Assembly: GCA_030159075.1 (NCBI GenBank)
Contig: BROG01000149.1
Coordinates: 607,501-671,500, forward strand
Reading direction: 5' to 3'
Length of the DNA: 64,000 nucleotides
Origin: Atrina japonica
Lineage: Eukaryota > Mollusca > Bivalvia > Pterioida > Pinnidae
Positions within the stretch are counted from its first letter, which is position 1, and every line of letters starts with the position of its first letter. A program made the translations under genes and the position numbers. Of the stretch, positions 1 to 52,557 are shown in pieces. The notes beneath the pieces were generated by a model. That model was not told the DNA's origin. It made no database searches and saw nothing but the letters and a program-made list of their open reading frames with translations.

Positions 1-75
1 CACTCCTGAATTATGACAGTAGACCATACTATTTATTGATTTGGGTGAGTCTAAATGTAATGTAAATGGGGTTTG
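1..75. mobile_element. Family B MITE, right part only
   Basis: The segment cctgaattatgacagtagac through gggtgagtctaaatgt matches the right half of the family B copies at 28707-28925, 44718-44941 and 48392-48617. The left part lies outside the window. Confidence 0.6.
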
Positions 76-1824
76 ATAAGTTATATATGTAGAACCACAT
101 TTAAAAAAAAAAAATTATTGTGAAGCCATTAATTCTTATAACATCTTTCTATGGAATTTTTAACTTTAAAAATGAATTAAATACAATTTCATTATTTATT
201 TTGAATTCTGATTCAGAAAAAATTTTCTGAGAAAATTTTATATTTGATTTCTAATTTTCTGAATTAGAAATCAAATGGAGGTTTAAATGAAGTTTAATAG
301 CCAATGCCATACCCCCAGCATCGTCATCGACGTCATATTCCGTGGACAAAACTTTAACCTGGCCCATAACTTTTTAACTGCAAGGGACATGGCTTTGATA
401 TTTCACATATAGATTCCTTATGACAAGAGCTTTCATTTGGTACCTTGACTTTTGACCTTGACCTACTTTTCAGAAACTTGAACCTTGGCTTTATCTTTTA
501 AACCATGTGATTTTGTGTGTGCTGTGTGTATGTATGTGTCCATGGATCTGTGTGTATGTGTAATCTGATTAAGTGTGTGCTGTGTGTGTTTATGTGTACA
601 TGTATCTGTGTATCTTTCAAAACATTTTAAATCATATACAAAAAAATGTACATGTACATGATATAGATCTGTTATGATTCTGCTAGTCTAATGCACAGAA
701 AAGGGCATACCATTAACTCATCAACCCTAGAGAAACAATAGCCTCTTCTATAAATCAATGACTTTGGCAAGTCCACATGTGTCTTTAGGGGCGAATGAGT
801 TAAGGTACTTGAGGGTGAAAAGGTCTGTTTGATTGAGATACATGTAATCTTGTTCACTGATTGATTTTGAGTTCAATGTAGATGCACCTGTAATTACAAT
901 ATGTTTGAGATATATATTTATATATATATATACATGTATATATATACACGTATACATATATCTTACCACACCTGTAACAGGTATAATTATTGCCATGGAA
1001 ATATATGTGTAAGCAACAAAAGGAATTTTACTACCAGCTGGTAATGGACTTTTTCATTTCGTTAAGCTGTATATTAATTATGTATGTGATTTTCAATTAA
1101 TATGGTACTGTATTTACATTGTACAAATGGTATTGCCGAAAATATTCAGTTAGACGTTAAATGCATATGCCATATTAATATATACATGTTTATCGTAATA
1201 TTGGAGTAATAACTGTGGAAATGATGAAATTTACCATGTTATATATTGACTGAAAATGTACAGTATACAGGTATGAATGTAGTTATATATACAGTGACAC
1301 TTGAAGGTACATTTGTAAATTGTAACAATGCATTCAACAGTTTGTTAAATTAACATAAAACATGGTCTTGTACATTTTGTTTTTGGCTTCAACTATTTTT
1401 AATGCTCATGAAATGAAAGATTTTGTTTTTCTTTCTTATTTGGGGGCATGTTTTGTTCTGTCTATTTTGTCGTTTTGGTTTCTATAAAAATTACAAATTA
1501 AGATACACACATGAAACTTTTTTTAATTTTTTATAAATTTTAAATTTTAACCAAACCTGGTAAGTTGCTTTGTATCAATAAGAACTTGCAATTGATTGAA
1601 TGTGATCATGGCCAACATTTGATAATTTTTGCCAGAGTTATGGGACTTAAATTAATATCTTTGTCTTAACTCTTGTGTGTATTGGGTTATTTCTATTTGG
1701 TACATGTAGTATTTATTAGATTATTGATTTACATACTGAGATACAATTCCTATAATTTTTTATATTATATATCTTTTGAATATTCTTTTGTTAACAATTT
1801 TTTTTTTCTCTCTCTTTTAAACAG
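76..1824 (+). other. Intron of the AKNA-like gene
   Basis: No coding sequence is seen. It holds fragments of dispersed repeats (a piece at about 301-490 with repeated ccttgacc words, and one at 1531-1650), a family A MITE at 713-803 and a short TA-rich tract at 905-960. It ends in the poly-pyrimidine acceptor of the first visible exon. Confidence 0.6.
713..803. mobile_element. Family A MITE (91 bp)
   Basis: Begins ttaactcatcaaccctag and ends in the inverted copy ttaggggcgaatgagttaa. Family A has eleven copies in this window. Confidence 0.75.
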
Positions 1825-42394
<40,570 letters not shown>

Positions 42395-43059
42395 TGCGAT
42401 TTTGGAGGTCAGAGGTCAAAGTTCAAATGGTACCATATGTATTAACTGCTGCCTGGTTTTACGGAACCAGTACGAAAAGAAGTAAAACAATCCCAGAATG
42501 GGGAGCACATATGAACCTCAATGTGATATTTGACAAGATAATGTTATGTAAACTGTGATAGATTCAGACCAAAGGGCAGATAATTCTTGATATTGCCGTT
42601 TTGTACCTTGAGAAGCTGCTTGTAATTTATGAAGAATTTTTCTCATATAGAAGTCATCACTTCACAAGTCCTCAGCTGAACTTAAATTTTGCATTTATTT
42701 TTTATTTATTCACTTTATAGATTTTTGGGGGAAGGTAAAGTGAAAATATGGGATACCAGTGTTGGCATTTCTGTATATTGTATCATATATATGTAAAGGA
42801 TATACCATTTTAATTCTGTGTTATGACTTATACAGACCAATTAGCATTTTACATCTGTTCATTTTATTTTTTGTCATTCATTTTGGTCAAAACTGTAAAA
42901 AAAATATAAATTCAAACTTAGGTTATTTACAACGTAGTTTGAAATATACGTTGTGTACGTGATCTGTTTCAGTCTGTCCTTCAGTCATATTTGTATGTGT
43001 ACATTGATAAGTACAACATGTATGTCTGGTTTGAATATAAAAAATTGTTAAAACTCTCT

Positions 43060-44250
43060 GCTAGGACATCTAGTGTACATACTCTAGTACTCCTACAAAA
43101 TTGTACTTGAAATTATCTTTGAGTACTAAAAAGTCACTTCTATTTTAAGTACAGTTCTGGAGCCAAAAAGTACAATGTACATCTAAGTCACAAATTTGAG
43201 AGTCACTTTGTACTCAAGTATAACTGTGTACTCAAGTGCTTAAGTCATTTATGTAGTCAGGTAAACCTTTGTATATATGCTTGTGAAATCCTAAGTATAT
43301 TTAAGTATAGCTTAATATACATATAAGCATGTGAGCCACAAGTTCAAAGGTCATATATATATATTCTCAAGTATAATTGTGTTGGGAGTCACATGCATAT
43401 TAAGTATAGTTGGAAAAGCATACTCGAGTGCATATGTGATGTATATTCTAGTTGAGTACACAACCTGCAAAAGTGCATGGGTCATTAGTGTATTTACAAT
43501 GTAAGTGTAAGAGTCATGTATACAAAATATGTGTACTCAAGTATATAAAAGATAGCTAAACTTTTGTGTAGGAGTCAAATGTGTACTCGAGTATATAAAA
43601 GCTAGCTAAACTTTTGTGTAAGAGTCAAATGTGTACTCGAGTATATAAAAGCTAGCTAAACTTTTGTGTAAGAGTCAAATGTGTACTCGAGTATATAAAA
43701 GCTAGCTAAACTTTTGTGTAAGAGTCAAATGTGTACTCGAGTATATAAAAGCTAGCTAAACTTTTGTGTAAGAGTCAAATGTGTACTCGAGTATATAAAA
43801 GCTAGCTAAACTTTTGTGTAGGAGTCAAATGTGTACTCAAGTATATAAAAGATAGCTAAACTTTTGTGTAGGAGTCAAGTATATAAAAGCTAGCTAAACT
43901 TTGGTGTAGGAGTCAAATGTGTACTCAAGTATAATGCTGTTTTTATTAAGTAGTCAATTTTATACTGAGGTAATTTGTATTACACAAGTTTATATGTTTA
44001 CATAAATGCGAGTCATTTGTATATTACAGAATAGTGATGTACTCATGTGCAGGAGTCATATATGTACTCGAATATAATGGTGTACTCAAATGTGCAGTCG
44101 TCCAGTATGACTATTCGCACAAATGTCAAGGTCATTTCTGCATTCAAGCATACCTCTGTACATACTCTTTGTATTTATACATATACACTAGTAACTTATT
44201 GTTGGCTGGCGTACACATCAATCATGTACAATAGGTGTTGGACAAGGTGG
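43060..44250. repeat. Low-complexity tactcaagta-rich region around the 50-bp array
   Basis: Words such as tactcaagta, gtgtactcaag and aagtcat recur throughout without a fixed period. This looks like an older, decayed form of the same repeat. Confidence 0.6.
43520..43935. repeat. 50-bp minisatellite, about eight units
   Basis: The unit is tactcgagtatataaaagct then agctaaacttttgtgtaaga and gtcaaatgtg. Units at 43581, 43631, 43681, 43731 and 43781 are exactly 50 bp apart. Each holds the perfect palindrome tactcgagta and gctagc. Confidence 0.92.
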
Positions 44251-44717
44251 GGTTGTGGGCGTGTTCTTGTAAATATCATATGTCATATGTACACATACAG
44301 TGTATGCAATAAGTCACAAAGAAATGAACTTCAGCCGCACAAGGTATTAAAAACTACTAGCAGTTGCTATGGCAATATAAATTGACGTACATTGCAAGAT
44401 GTAGATCTGGTATATCATACATATAAGCTTTTTCAGTTCTGTGATAACTTTTTGACTTTTTTTCACTTGTCTTTCTTTTTTATTTTTATATTTCTATATC
44501 TCATTTGCAGCCATATTGTCCATACAGATTTTTTTCCCCGTATTATTAAGTGTTGTTTATTACACCTATAAGTACAGGAAACTTGAGTTTTTAGGTCATC
44601 TGATTTACTTATGTGATTTTCTGTGATCAGTTGTTGTGCTGCTGTGCATTGCCCATAAGCATGGGAATGGTTTAAACATCTTCTCAAATCACTTGTTCAA
44701 TTTTAGTACATAGCATC

Positions 44718-44941
44718 TTAACTCATCAACCCCTGTGGTCACATTTAGACTCACCCAAATCAATAAATGGTATGGTCTATTGTTATAATTTAATTAAGAG
44801 TAATCAGAATATTATCGAATGTAAATTATTGTAGAACTTAGATTTTAAATTATATATGTCATTACTCCCGAATTCTGATAGTAGACTCTACCTTCCTTTA
44901 TAATGGATGAGTCCAGATGTGGCTACATGGGTTGATGAGTT
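44718..44941. mobile_element. Family B MITE (224 bp)
   Basis: ttaactcatcaacccctgtg at the left; the right end gggttgatgagtt, with the inverted ggatgagtccagatgtggct, completes it. Confidence 0.8.
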
Positions 44942-45165
44942 TTACATAGGATTAACATAAATTGTGAAGTTCATGACCCCTGATCTAGGTTTGAAGACAA
45001 TATAGGGAATCTGATAAGGCTGTTTTTGGACTCTTAAGTTTCAACCAATCTTTCTGTAAATATTTTGCCCCCTATCAGCGAAAATGGGGGTTAGTGAATT
45101 TGGTTAAGGATTTGTTTGATTTTTGCGTTTGTTCGTTTTTCACTTGATGAAAGTTCTACAGGATG

Positions 45166-45440
45166 TCCTCACAAATAAGGTCTGAAAGACGTTCTTATTA
45201 TATATGAATCAGGTCTGTAAAGAGAAATTCTTAGGACCAGGTTTGAATGATATGTCCTTTCAAGCCAGGTCTGAAAGGTGATCTTATAAACAAGGTACAT
45301 AAAGAGAAATCCTTATATGAACCAGTTTTGAATGATGTCCTGACAAAAGAGATATCCTTTTGAACCAGGTTTAATTGATGTCCTTACAAACCAGGTCTGA
45401 AAGGTGTCCATATAAATCAGTAAAGAGAAATCCTTATGTA
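45166..45440. repeat. Degenerate tandem repeat (units of about 80-125 bp)
   Basis: The words gtaaagagaaatccttat, accaggtttgaatgatgtcc and caggtctgaaaggtg recur in order two to three times. Confidence 0.65.
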
Positions 45441-45469
45441 CAATATGCATGGCTGTATAGAAAGATTTA

Positions 45470-45838
45470 TCATAAATTGGGATATTTTGGTCATTGTTTA
45501 ACTTTGGCCAATTTGGCCACCCTATTAAAATGGCCAAAATTAAACTGTCCAAAATATGTACACGTTCGATGGCTGGAAAATCTGGATCTGTTTCTAACAT
45601 TAACCCAAAATTATTTCTAATGTTAACTTTCATAGCTAAATTTGCATCGGCGGTCGCTGGTCATAGAGAGCAAGTGGTCACTATATAGGGTAAAGAAATA
45701 TAGGATTTAAACAAAGGGAATATTGAAAATGGTCACTAAAGACAGATAGACCAATGGCCAAAATTTAACTGGCCAAAATAATCCTTCATTTGATGACCAC
45801 AGTGGCCAATGTCAAATTTTTGATACCCAATTTATGGT
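45470..45838. mobile_element. Inverted-repeat element (about 370 bp)
   Basis: tcataaattgggatattttg at the left and gatacccaatttatgg at the right are inverted. Inner arms also match (aatggccaaaattaaactg / ccaaaatttaactggcc). No coding capacity. Confidence 0.6.
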
Positions 45839-46737
45839 ACTTACAAACCAGGACGCAGGATTATAATCCACTTGACTTGAAGCTGTTTGTATAGACTTAT
45901 AGACTTGCTTTGGGGTCTAACATTGTCCCAGGTCTTTCGGGACTGTCTCCACACGTAAACTTTCTGTAAGGATTTTGAGAAGCAAATCTCAAACGTGATC
46001 TCTTTCCTTGTGAACCAGACTTGGGGGGGGGGGGAGGTTGGTTCCTGAAAAAAAAAGACTTATTCATTGATAGGATTTAATAAATGTTTTATTTTTTTAT
46101 TGATTTTCTGTTTTTTATTGAACTATATTTTTTCTTGAATTAAATATTTCTTTTTTCAAGCATATTTTAATTGTCAATATGAAATCCGTCCCGTAGGTAT
46201 AGGCTTGTATATCTAATCAAATTTTCCGTCCATTTCTTTACCTTACAATTTAATTATACGTCTATTCAGCTGTGATTTTTATAAATGCATGTCTTTTTTT
46301 TCTTTATTTCTTATATTTTTTACATCAGATTTTACACATTCCGTAAATTGAAAGAAACATTCTAGTACATATATATATATATATAACCAATGTCTTGTAC
46401 ATTTACAAACAACGTTATTTATGTGACCATTTGTAAGTTAAAGTTAAAATTTAAAATGAACAAAGTATATAGGGATCTACGAATTCTGAACAAATATACT
46501 ACTTGTCCCATTTTTAAATATGAACATTGTATTTTTATACTTTTTTTTACAATATATTGTAATATTACGTTGTACAGGTGTGATATAATAATCTGTCATT
46601 TATATACCTGTATTTATTTTGTGCTACTTTTATAGAATCTGTGATATTATTTGTTTCACTTGCCCATTTTCTATAATCACATACCTACCTTAAATTACCA
46701 TATAATTGTGTCATAGTGTAACCTTGACCTTTTATTT

Positions 46738-46809
<72 letters not shown>
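46738..46809. repeat. (TA)n microsatellite, about 70 bp
   Basis: Pure ta run. A second, interrupted tract follows at 46945-46995. Confidence 0.97.
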
Positions 46810-46811
<2 letters not shown>

Positions 46812-47203
46812 ACTACTCTATATTTATCTGTTGAACAAAACACAAAAATTGTTATACATTGAAAGAAAAATGAAAAGCAAAATATATTTGCATTTATATA
46901 TAAATATATATTTATAGCATTTGTTACAGTACAATGTATATATGTATGTGTATATATATATATGTATATATATTATATATATATATATATATACACACAA
47001 ACTCAGTATTTATCGTAAAATTTTGTACAAAATTTTGTTATATTACCATAATTGTATATGTCAGGTCAGTAAAACTGTGTGCTGACTGTGACACAAGTCC
47101 GTACAGTTTATAATATCATATGTTGGGTCACCATACACTTATATTGACTGCAACAGTGAATCTCTGACTTTAGATCATTGTAATATTTAATGTGTTTTAT
47201 TTG

Positions 47204-47293
47204 TTAACTTGTCCACCCCTAAAGATGCAGTTGAACTCTTCTATGTCATTGATGTAAAGTAGAGTCTATTGTTTTTAGGGATGTACAAGTTAA
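47204..47293. mobile_element. Family A MITE, diverged
   Basis: ttaacttgtccacccctaaa at the left and agggatgtacaagttaa at the right. The two ends share the same changes (acttgt/acaagt), so they diverged before insertion or by conversion. Confidence 0.65.
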
Positions 47294-47852
47294 ATATAAT
47301 ACAGACTACAACATTTCATTTTAACTTGTATCAATGTACTTTCTGTAAAGTCAATATATTGTTATGCTGACTGCAGGAGTTATATATGTAAGATTTGTAA
47401 CATTGGAGATATGTTGAATAAATTCTGATATGGACTCAAGCGTCAACTTGTTTGTCATGGTGCATACACCGGGGGCTTACCATTGTTGGTGAACACACCA
47501 GTACTCAATCAGTGTTCCGGAAGTCAAACATAAACATGACCGAGTTGCAAAATGTTATTCTTTATCCTAAAAAGTCCTTATTTTTTGTTTCTGATCAGTT
47601 TCAGAGCCATTGTTTGAAAACTTTGCTTCTTAAAGTCAAAGTCATAAATTCAGTCTTTTGGCAGTGTCTGAAACGATAATACTGTTGAATCATGGGAAGG
47701 AATCCAGGTGCCAGTCCATCCATGAAGGACACCTTACCATTGGTGGAACTAAATGATCTGTTCCCGCCAATGGTACAGCCTCACCAGTTTATAATACAGT
47801 GGCATGCAAAATTGAGACATGGGCTCCATAAAACTATCTGATATTTATATTC

Positions 47853-47940
47853 TTAACTCATCATCCCTAAAGACACATTTGGACTTGTCTAAGCCATTGA
47901 TTTACAGAAGAGTCCATTTTTTCAGGGGTTGATGAGTTAA
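47853..47940. mobile_element. Family A MITE (88 bp)
   Basis: ttaactcatcatccctaaag at the left and caggggttgatgagttaa at the right. Confidence 0.75.
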
Positions 47941-48391
47941 CTTGGCCAATCAGATTTCAGGATGAACATGACGGCATGGCTGTTGGTCAATGTCAGAGGG
48001 CAGCAACTATGCATCTTAATACAGGTTTTGATATCTTCTTCTTTTCACAAAATTCAAATTTGTCTCCACAAATTAACCAACAAATGTCAATTCCTGGACA
48101 TGTGCAAAGTAAAAATGAAGTACCAATGAGATATTGAAACTCCAGTCCATTAGAATATGACAAACTGGATATACAAGTGATCTCAACACGAAGAAGAATT
48201 CAGAGACCAAACAGGATGGGACCAGTGGTCCAGTTGGAGTCAGTGTCCCCTCTCAGCATGCTACAACCGTCACAAATGTTATATGGAAACCTCTGCCCTG
48301 GAGTTGGATGAAAGCTCCTGAAAGTTTGGTGAAAATTTCAACAGTTTAAGATCTGATTGGCAAAAAGGAGTCACTGTTTATGGTCAAATTG

Positions 48392-48617
48392 TTTAACTGA
48401 CAAACCCTTGCAGTCACATTTAGACTCACCCATATTACCTTATAAATACATGTGGTATAGTCTACTATCATAATTCAGGAGTGAATACATTCATATTCCA
48501 TGTAAAATTATCATAAAATTTTTATTCTAAATCAAACACCCCTGAATTCTGACAGTGGACTTAACCATTCTTTGAAATGGGCAGGTCCAATAGTGACTTC
48601 AGGGGTTGATGAGTTAA
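48392..48617. mobile_element. Family B MITE (226 bp)
   Basis: ttaactgacaaacccttgca at the left and caggggttgatgagttaa at the right. Confidence 0.75.
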
Positions 48618-48893
48618 CAAGATTTCTGTATCAAGATGATCCTACTTTCCCAGTAAAACAAATCTCAACTCTGTTTACAAGTTACTGTACCTACAATACC
48701 TTGACTTGGTGAATTTCAGTTTTCTGGACTTAAAAAATATTGAATTCCATCTCCAATCATTTCACAAGATATGCTGAAATGACACCAATGCCCTTTCTGG
48801 CATTTTCAAATTAATATGTCGATGCCGAAATAATGAGCAGAAACTGAATTTCTTTCCAAGTCCAATGTGGTAATGTAGCTTAGCCAAAACATT

Positions 48894-51016
48894 ATTAGGT
48901 CGCCTGAGACAAAGTCTTGTGGTGACCTATTCTAATCGCCTTTTGTACATTGTCATCCATAATCCATCGTGCATCAATAAACAATTTACATTTTCGACTT
49001 CTTCTTTGAAACCACTGAAGGGATTTTGACGAAACTTTACAGGATGCAAGTACTCAGGATTCTTTACCAAGTTTGTAGTTTTCAGCCAGATCGGCCAAGG
49101 GGTGGATCCAGGGTGAGGCAAAAGTGTTTCAAGGGGTACCCCTCTTTAAAAATCTTCTACTCCAGAACCGCTGCATGAATTGAAAAACGGATTGTTTTTG
49201 AGTTATCTACATGGATGTTTAACTCAAGTTTGTAATTTTCATAGAAATCGGAATGTTAATTTTTGACACGTTTTGAGGTCATTTCAGACTTTGTCATTTT
49301 CATTCATTTTTGCATGATTTCCTCAATTATCTCCCTTTGTATTCACTTTGCTGTATTCATTTAATGTGTTTTACTTGTAGTTAGGTGAAATAATGTTGTT
49401 GAGCAGTAATTTTTTGTAACTTTATTTTTAGAAATCTTTATGAATTTTTTTAAAAATCCAAAAAAGATTGGGGTGCATTTTTCACACAATCAGCTTTTGT
49501 TTCAAAACCACTAATGAAATTTTGATGAAACTTTACAGGAAGCAATTACTCAAGATTCTTTACCAAGTGTGTAGTTGTCAGCCTGATTGGCCCAGGGATG
49601 GATCCAAGGTGAGGCAAAAGAGGCCTCAGGGGGTACCCCTCTTTAAAAATCTTCTCCTCCAGAACCGTTGAATGAATCATCTCCTATTGTATTCACTCCG
49701 GTGCATTCATTTAATGTGTTTTACTTGTAATTAGGTGAAGAAATAATGTTGAGTAATAATTTTGCGTAAATTTAATTTTTAGAGTTTTTTATGAATTTTT
49801 TAAGACTGCAAAAAAGAGGGGAGGGGTGTGTCAGCTTCTGTTTCAAAACCACTGAAGTGATTTTGATGTAACATTACAGTAAGCAAGTACTTAAGATTCT
49901 TTACAAAGGGGGTAGTTTTCAGCCTGATCGGCCCAGGGTAGATCCAGGGTCGGGCAAAAGAGGCCTCGGGGGTACCCCTCTTTAAAAATCTTCTACTCCA
50001 GAACAGCTGCATGAATTGAAAAATGGATTGTTTCGGAGTGATCTACATGGATGTATGAGTCAAGTTTGTTTTTTTTTCCCATAGATTTTGGAAAACTTTT
50101 AACACATTTTTTAGGCCTTTTCATTTTCATATGATTTCCTCAATTATCTCCCTTTGTATTCACTTTGATGCATTCATTTAATGTGTTTTACTTGTAATTA
50201 GGTGAAGAAGTGAAAAAAATGGGTGGGGTGTTGCATTTTTCACATTTTCAGCTTTTGTTTCAAAACCACTTACGGGATTTTGACGAAGCTTTACAGGAAG
50301 CAAGTACTCAAGATCCTTTTACCAAGTATGTAGTTTTTGGTCAGATCCAGAACCACTGCATGAATTGAAAAACGGATTGTTTCTAAGTGCTCTACATGGA
50401 TGTATATTTTCATAGAAATTGGAATATTAATTTTTGATGCATTTTTAAGGTCTTTTCAGACTTTGTCATTTTCATTCATTTTTGTATGATTTCTTCAATT
50501 ATCTCCCCTTGTATTCACTATGATGCATTCATTTCATGTTTTACCAGTAATTTGGTGAAGGAATGTTTTTGTGCAAGAATTTTGTGAAAGTCAATTTTTT
50601 TTTATCCTGTATTGTTTAAAATCATGTCTTTCCTTTCATGACACTAAAAACTACTTCCCCTGATAACCCATGTTTAGTAAAACCTGTATATAGGGGCCAC
50701 CCAAGGGACCAGAAAATACTGACCTTTATGTGCAGGTGACCCTTATACACAGGTTTAATTTAGTTGAAGTATGCAGTCAAGGGACTTAAAAAAACTGGCC
50801 TTTATAAACAGGTTATCCTTATATAGAGGTGGCCGCTATAGCAGGTTTTACTGTATTTAAAATTGACCCGTTGCCATATAGGACCTTTTGGCAAACTTTT
50901 CCATTGTGACGTGGCCCATCAAGTCAAAAACGCACATGGGCAGTCATGTGTCGGACACTTGGTGGTAGGTCAATTGCTTACCTCAGGTGACCATCATGGC
51001 CCATGGGCCTCTTGTT
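48894..51016. mobile_element. Non-autonomous element with degenerate internal tandem repeats
   Basis: Left end ttaggtcgcctgagacaaag then gtggtgacctattc; right end caggtgaccatcatggccca then tgggcctcttgttt. Inside, a block starting ttcaaaaccactgaagtgat and continuing acaggaagcaagtactcaag recurs at about 49003, 49500, 49840 and 50259. No open frame of a transposase is seen. A family D copy (50674-50856) is nested near the right end. Confidence 0.65.
50674..50856. mobile_element. Family D MITE nested in the 48894-51016 element
   Basis: tagtaaaacctgtatatagg at the left and tatagcaggttttactgta at the right. Confidence 0.7.
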
Positions 51017-51084
51017 TACTGGAACCAACTAGTTGAAGTGCGTCTCCTCTTAATACTAATAATTTCAATTTAATATATCCATGT

Positions 51085-51195
51085 ATGGGACGTTTTCTCC
51101 TGTATGACACCTGATCCCACTTTTGGGATTTCAGAGTCCATGTTCACCAAATTTCTTACTCTTCTGATCCTCCTGAAGATTAATATTTTGGTATG
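51085..51195 (+). mobile_element. Detached retroelement 3' end, diverged
   Basis: gacacctgatcccacttttg and gatttcagagtccatgttca match the 3' region of the - strand element at 63004-64000. Confidence 0.45.
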
Positions 51196-51281
51196 TGCAT
51201 TACCTTAGATGAATCTAAAAGATGTACTACCCACTGCGGTACCTGGTCCAATATACCTAGTTGCAATTACATTACTTTTAG

Positions 51282-51472
51282 GAGCCAGCCTGGCTCAGTC
51301 AGTAGCGCTCTCAACTCTTGATCGCGAGTTCCAGTCCAGCCTGCGGGAAGTTGGTTTCCTGTCCTTCGGACTGAGACAGTACAATAGGTGTCGGCACGTT
51401 AAAGAACCCTCACTACTCAATGGCCGCAAGTGCCGAGCATAAGCCAAAATTTGAGCCCTTCACCAGCATTTA
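51282..51472 (+). mobile_element. tRNA-derived SINE, 3' truncated
   Basis: Starts gagccagcctggctcagtca; it lacks an intact B box (cgcgagttccagtcc). It stops at caccagcatt where a family C element begins. Confidence 0.8.
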
Positions 51473-51476
51473 AGGG

Positions 51477-51725
51477 GTTTAAAGGGGAATTAGCTGTTTT
51501 TAGCGGGTGTTTTTTCTACTTACTAGTACTTGATGTACAATAACAAATAAGAGCTATACACAGGCAAAAAATAATCTTATATTCCTATATAATTTGTAGG
51601 TTTCTCAAGCAATTTTCACAAAATATATAGGAATTTAAGAATTTTTATGCTTGTATATATCTTTTTTTTCGTTATTAAGATCCCCCCCCCCCCCAAATAC
51701 CCACAGCTAATGAATGCCCCTTAAA
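51477..51725. mobile_element. Family C MITE with an internal deletion
   Basis: tttaaaggggaattagctgt at the left and cacagctaatgaatgcccct at the right; it is about 110 bp shorter than the 24611 copy. Confidence 0.7.
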
Positions 51726-51976
51726 CAATACAAATAACCAAAAAGTCTGCACACGTTTTATATTGTTTTTACAAGAAACTCAGAAAATCTTGACCGTACA
51801 GCAGCACTTTTTCATCCAAATGCCCCTCTATTTTGTGGTGCAATTTTTATAAGAATGCAATTAATAATTTTATTTTCTCCAGTAAAAAAAGAAACATTAT
51901 CTGATAGATAAAAAAATATAAATATTTCTAAAATTCTGTTAAAGAGCTATTTTACAGCATCAGACATTTCCACAAT

Positions 51977-52066
51977 CTAGCTCATCAACACCTGAAAAAC
52001 AATGGACTCTTCTGTAAATCAAAGACTTAGACCAGTCGAAATGTGTCTTAGGGGGTGAATGACTTA
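51977..52066. mobile_element. Family A MITE, decayed ends
   Basis: tagctcatcaacacctgaaa at the left and tagggggtgaatgacttaa at the right. Confidence 0.7.
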
Positions 52067-52448
52067 AAAACCAATCTCTCATTATTCCTGTTTTCCGATA
52101 TGTCCTGACAGTCTGCAGAATTCATTTACAGCATCTTTGCTGATTCAATAACACTCAAGGCTAATAAAGGAACTTTCTACTTCCCGATTTTAAGTGTTCA
52201 GTGTTGTTTATAATGTTTACATCTCTTTACCATTCAATAAATTTACAAGATTTTATATGCCGTATTTTCATTAGTCGAACAAGACACAACCACGAGGTCA
52301 CTTGCAGATGACCCCATACAGATTTCATTAGGTCCTCTATGTGACATATCAGAAAACGGGAGCAATGAGAGACTGGTTTTTATCATGACCAACAATTCCC
52401 ATACAGGTTCACGAGAAAAAAACAAATGACTGAGTAGCCTTTATACAA

Positions 52449-52454
52449 TTTATT
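52449..52454 (-). terminator. RPL28 poly(A) signal
   Basis: AATAAA on the - strand, 19 nt past the RPL28 stop codon, the expected arrangement for a ribosomal-protein mRNA with a very short 3' UTR. Confidence 0.8.
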
Positions 52455-52473
52455 TTAAATCTTCAGAAAGTCT

Positions 52474-52557
52474 TTATTTAGCTTTACGGCCACCAGATTT
52501 CCTGACGACGACTGGCTTCTGACTTTTAAGAAGAGCACTGGCACGTCTTACTGCAGC
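52474..52557 (-). CDS. RPL28: RPL28 coding exon 4
   Basis: Acceptor ttttaaaacag. It encodes [20 protein letters not shown] then SGGRKAK and TAA at 52476-52474. This matches the Ala/Arg-rich C-terminal helix and Lys-rich tail of eL28. The intron between exons 3 and 4 contains a family A MITE (52684-52774). Confidence 0.94.
   Translation of the reverse strand, partial: AAVRRASALLKSQKPVVVRKSGGRKAK

Larger units (their letters stand above)
42395..47430 (+). other. 3' flank or long 3' UTR of the AKNA-like gene
   Basis: No coding feature is seen. It contains a stretch rich in gtac/tactcaagta words (43060-44250) with a 50-bp minisatellite inside it, a family B MITE, a degenerate tandem region at 45166-45440, another inverted-repeat element and two long TA tracts. 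No AATAAA was noticed in the first kilobase after the stop. The first clear AATAAA I noted is at 47417-47422, which would imply a 5-kb 3' UTR; this is weak. Confidence 0.3.
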
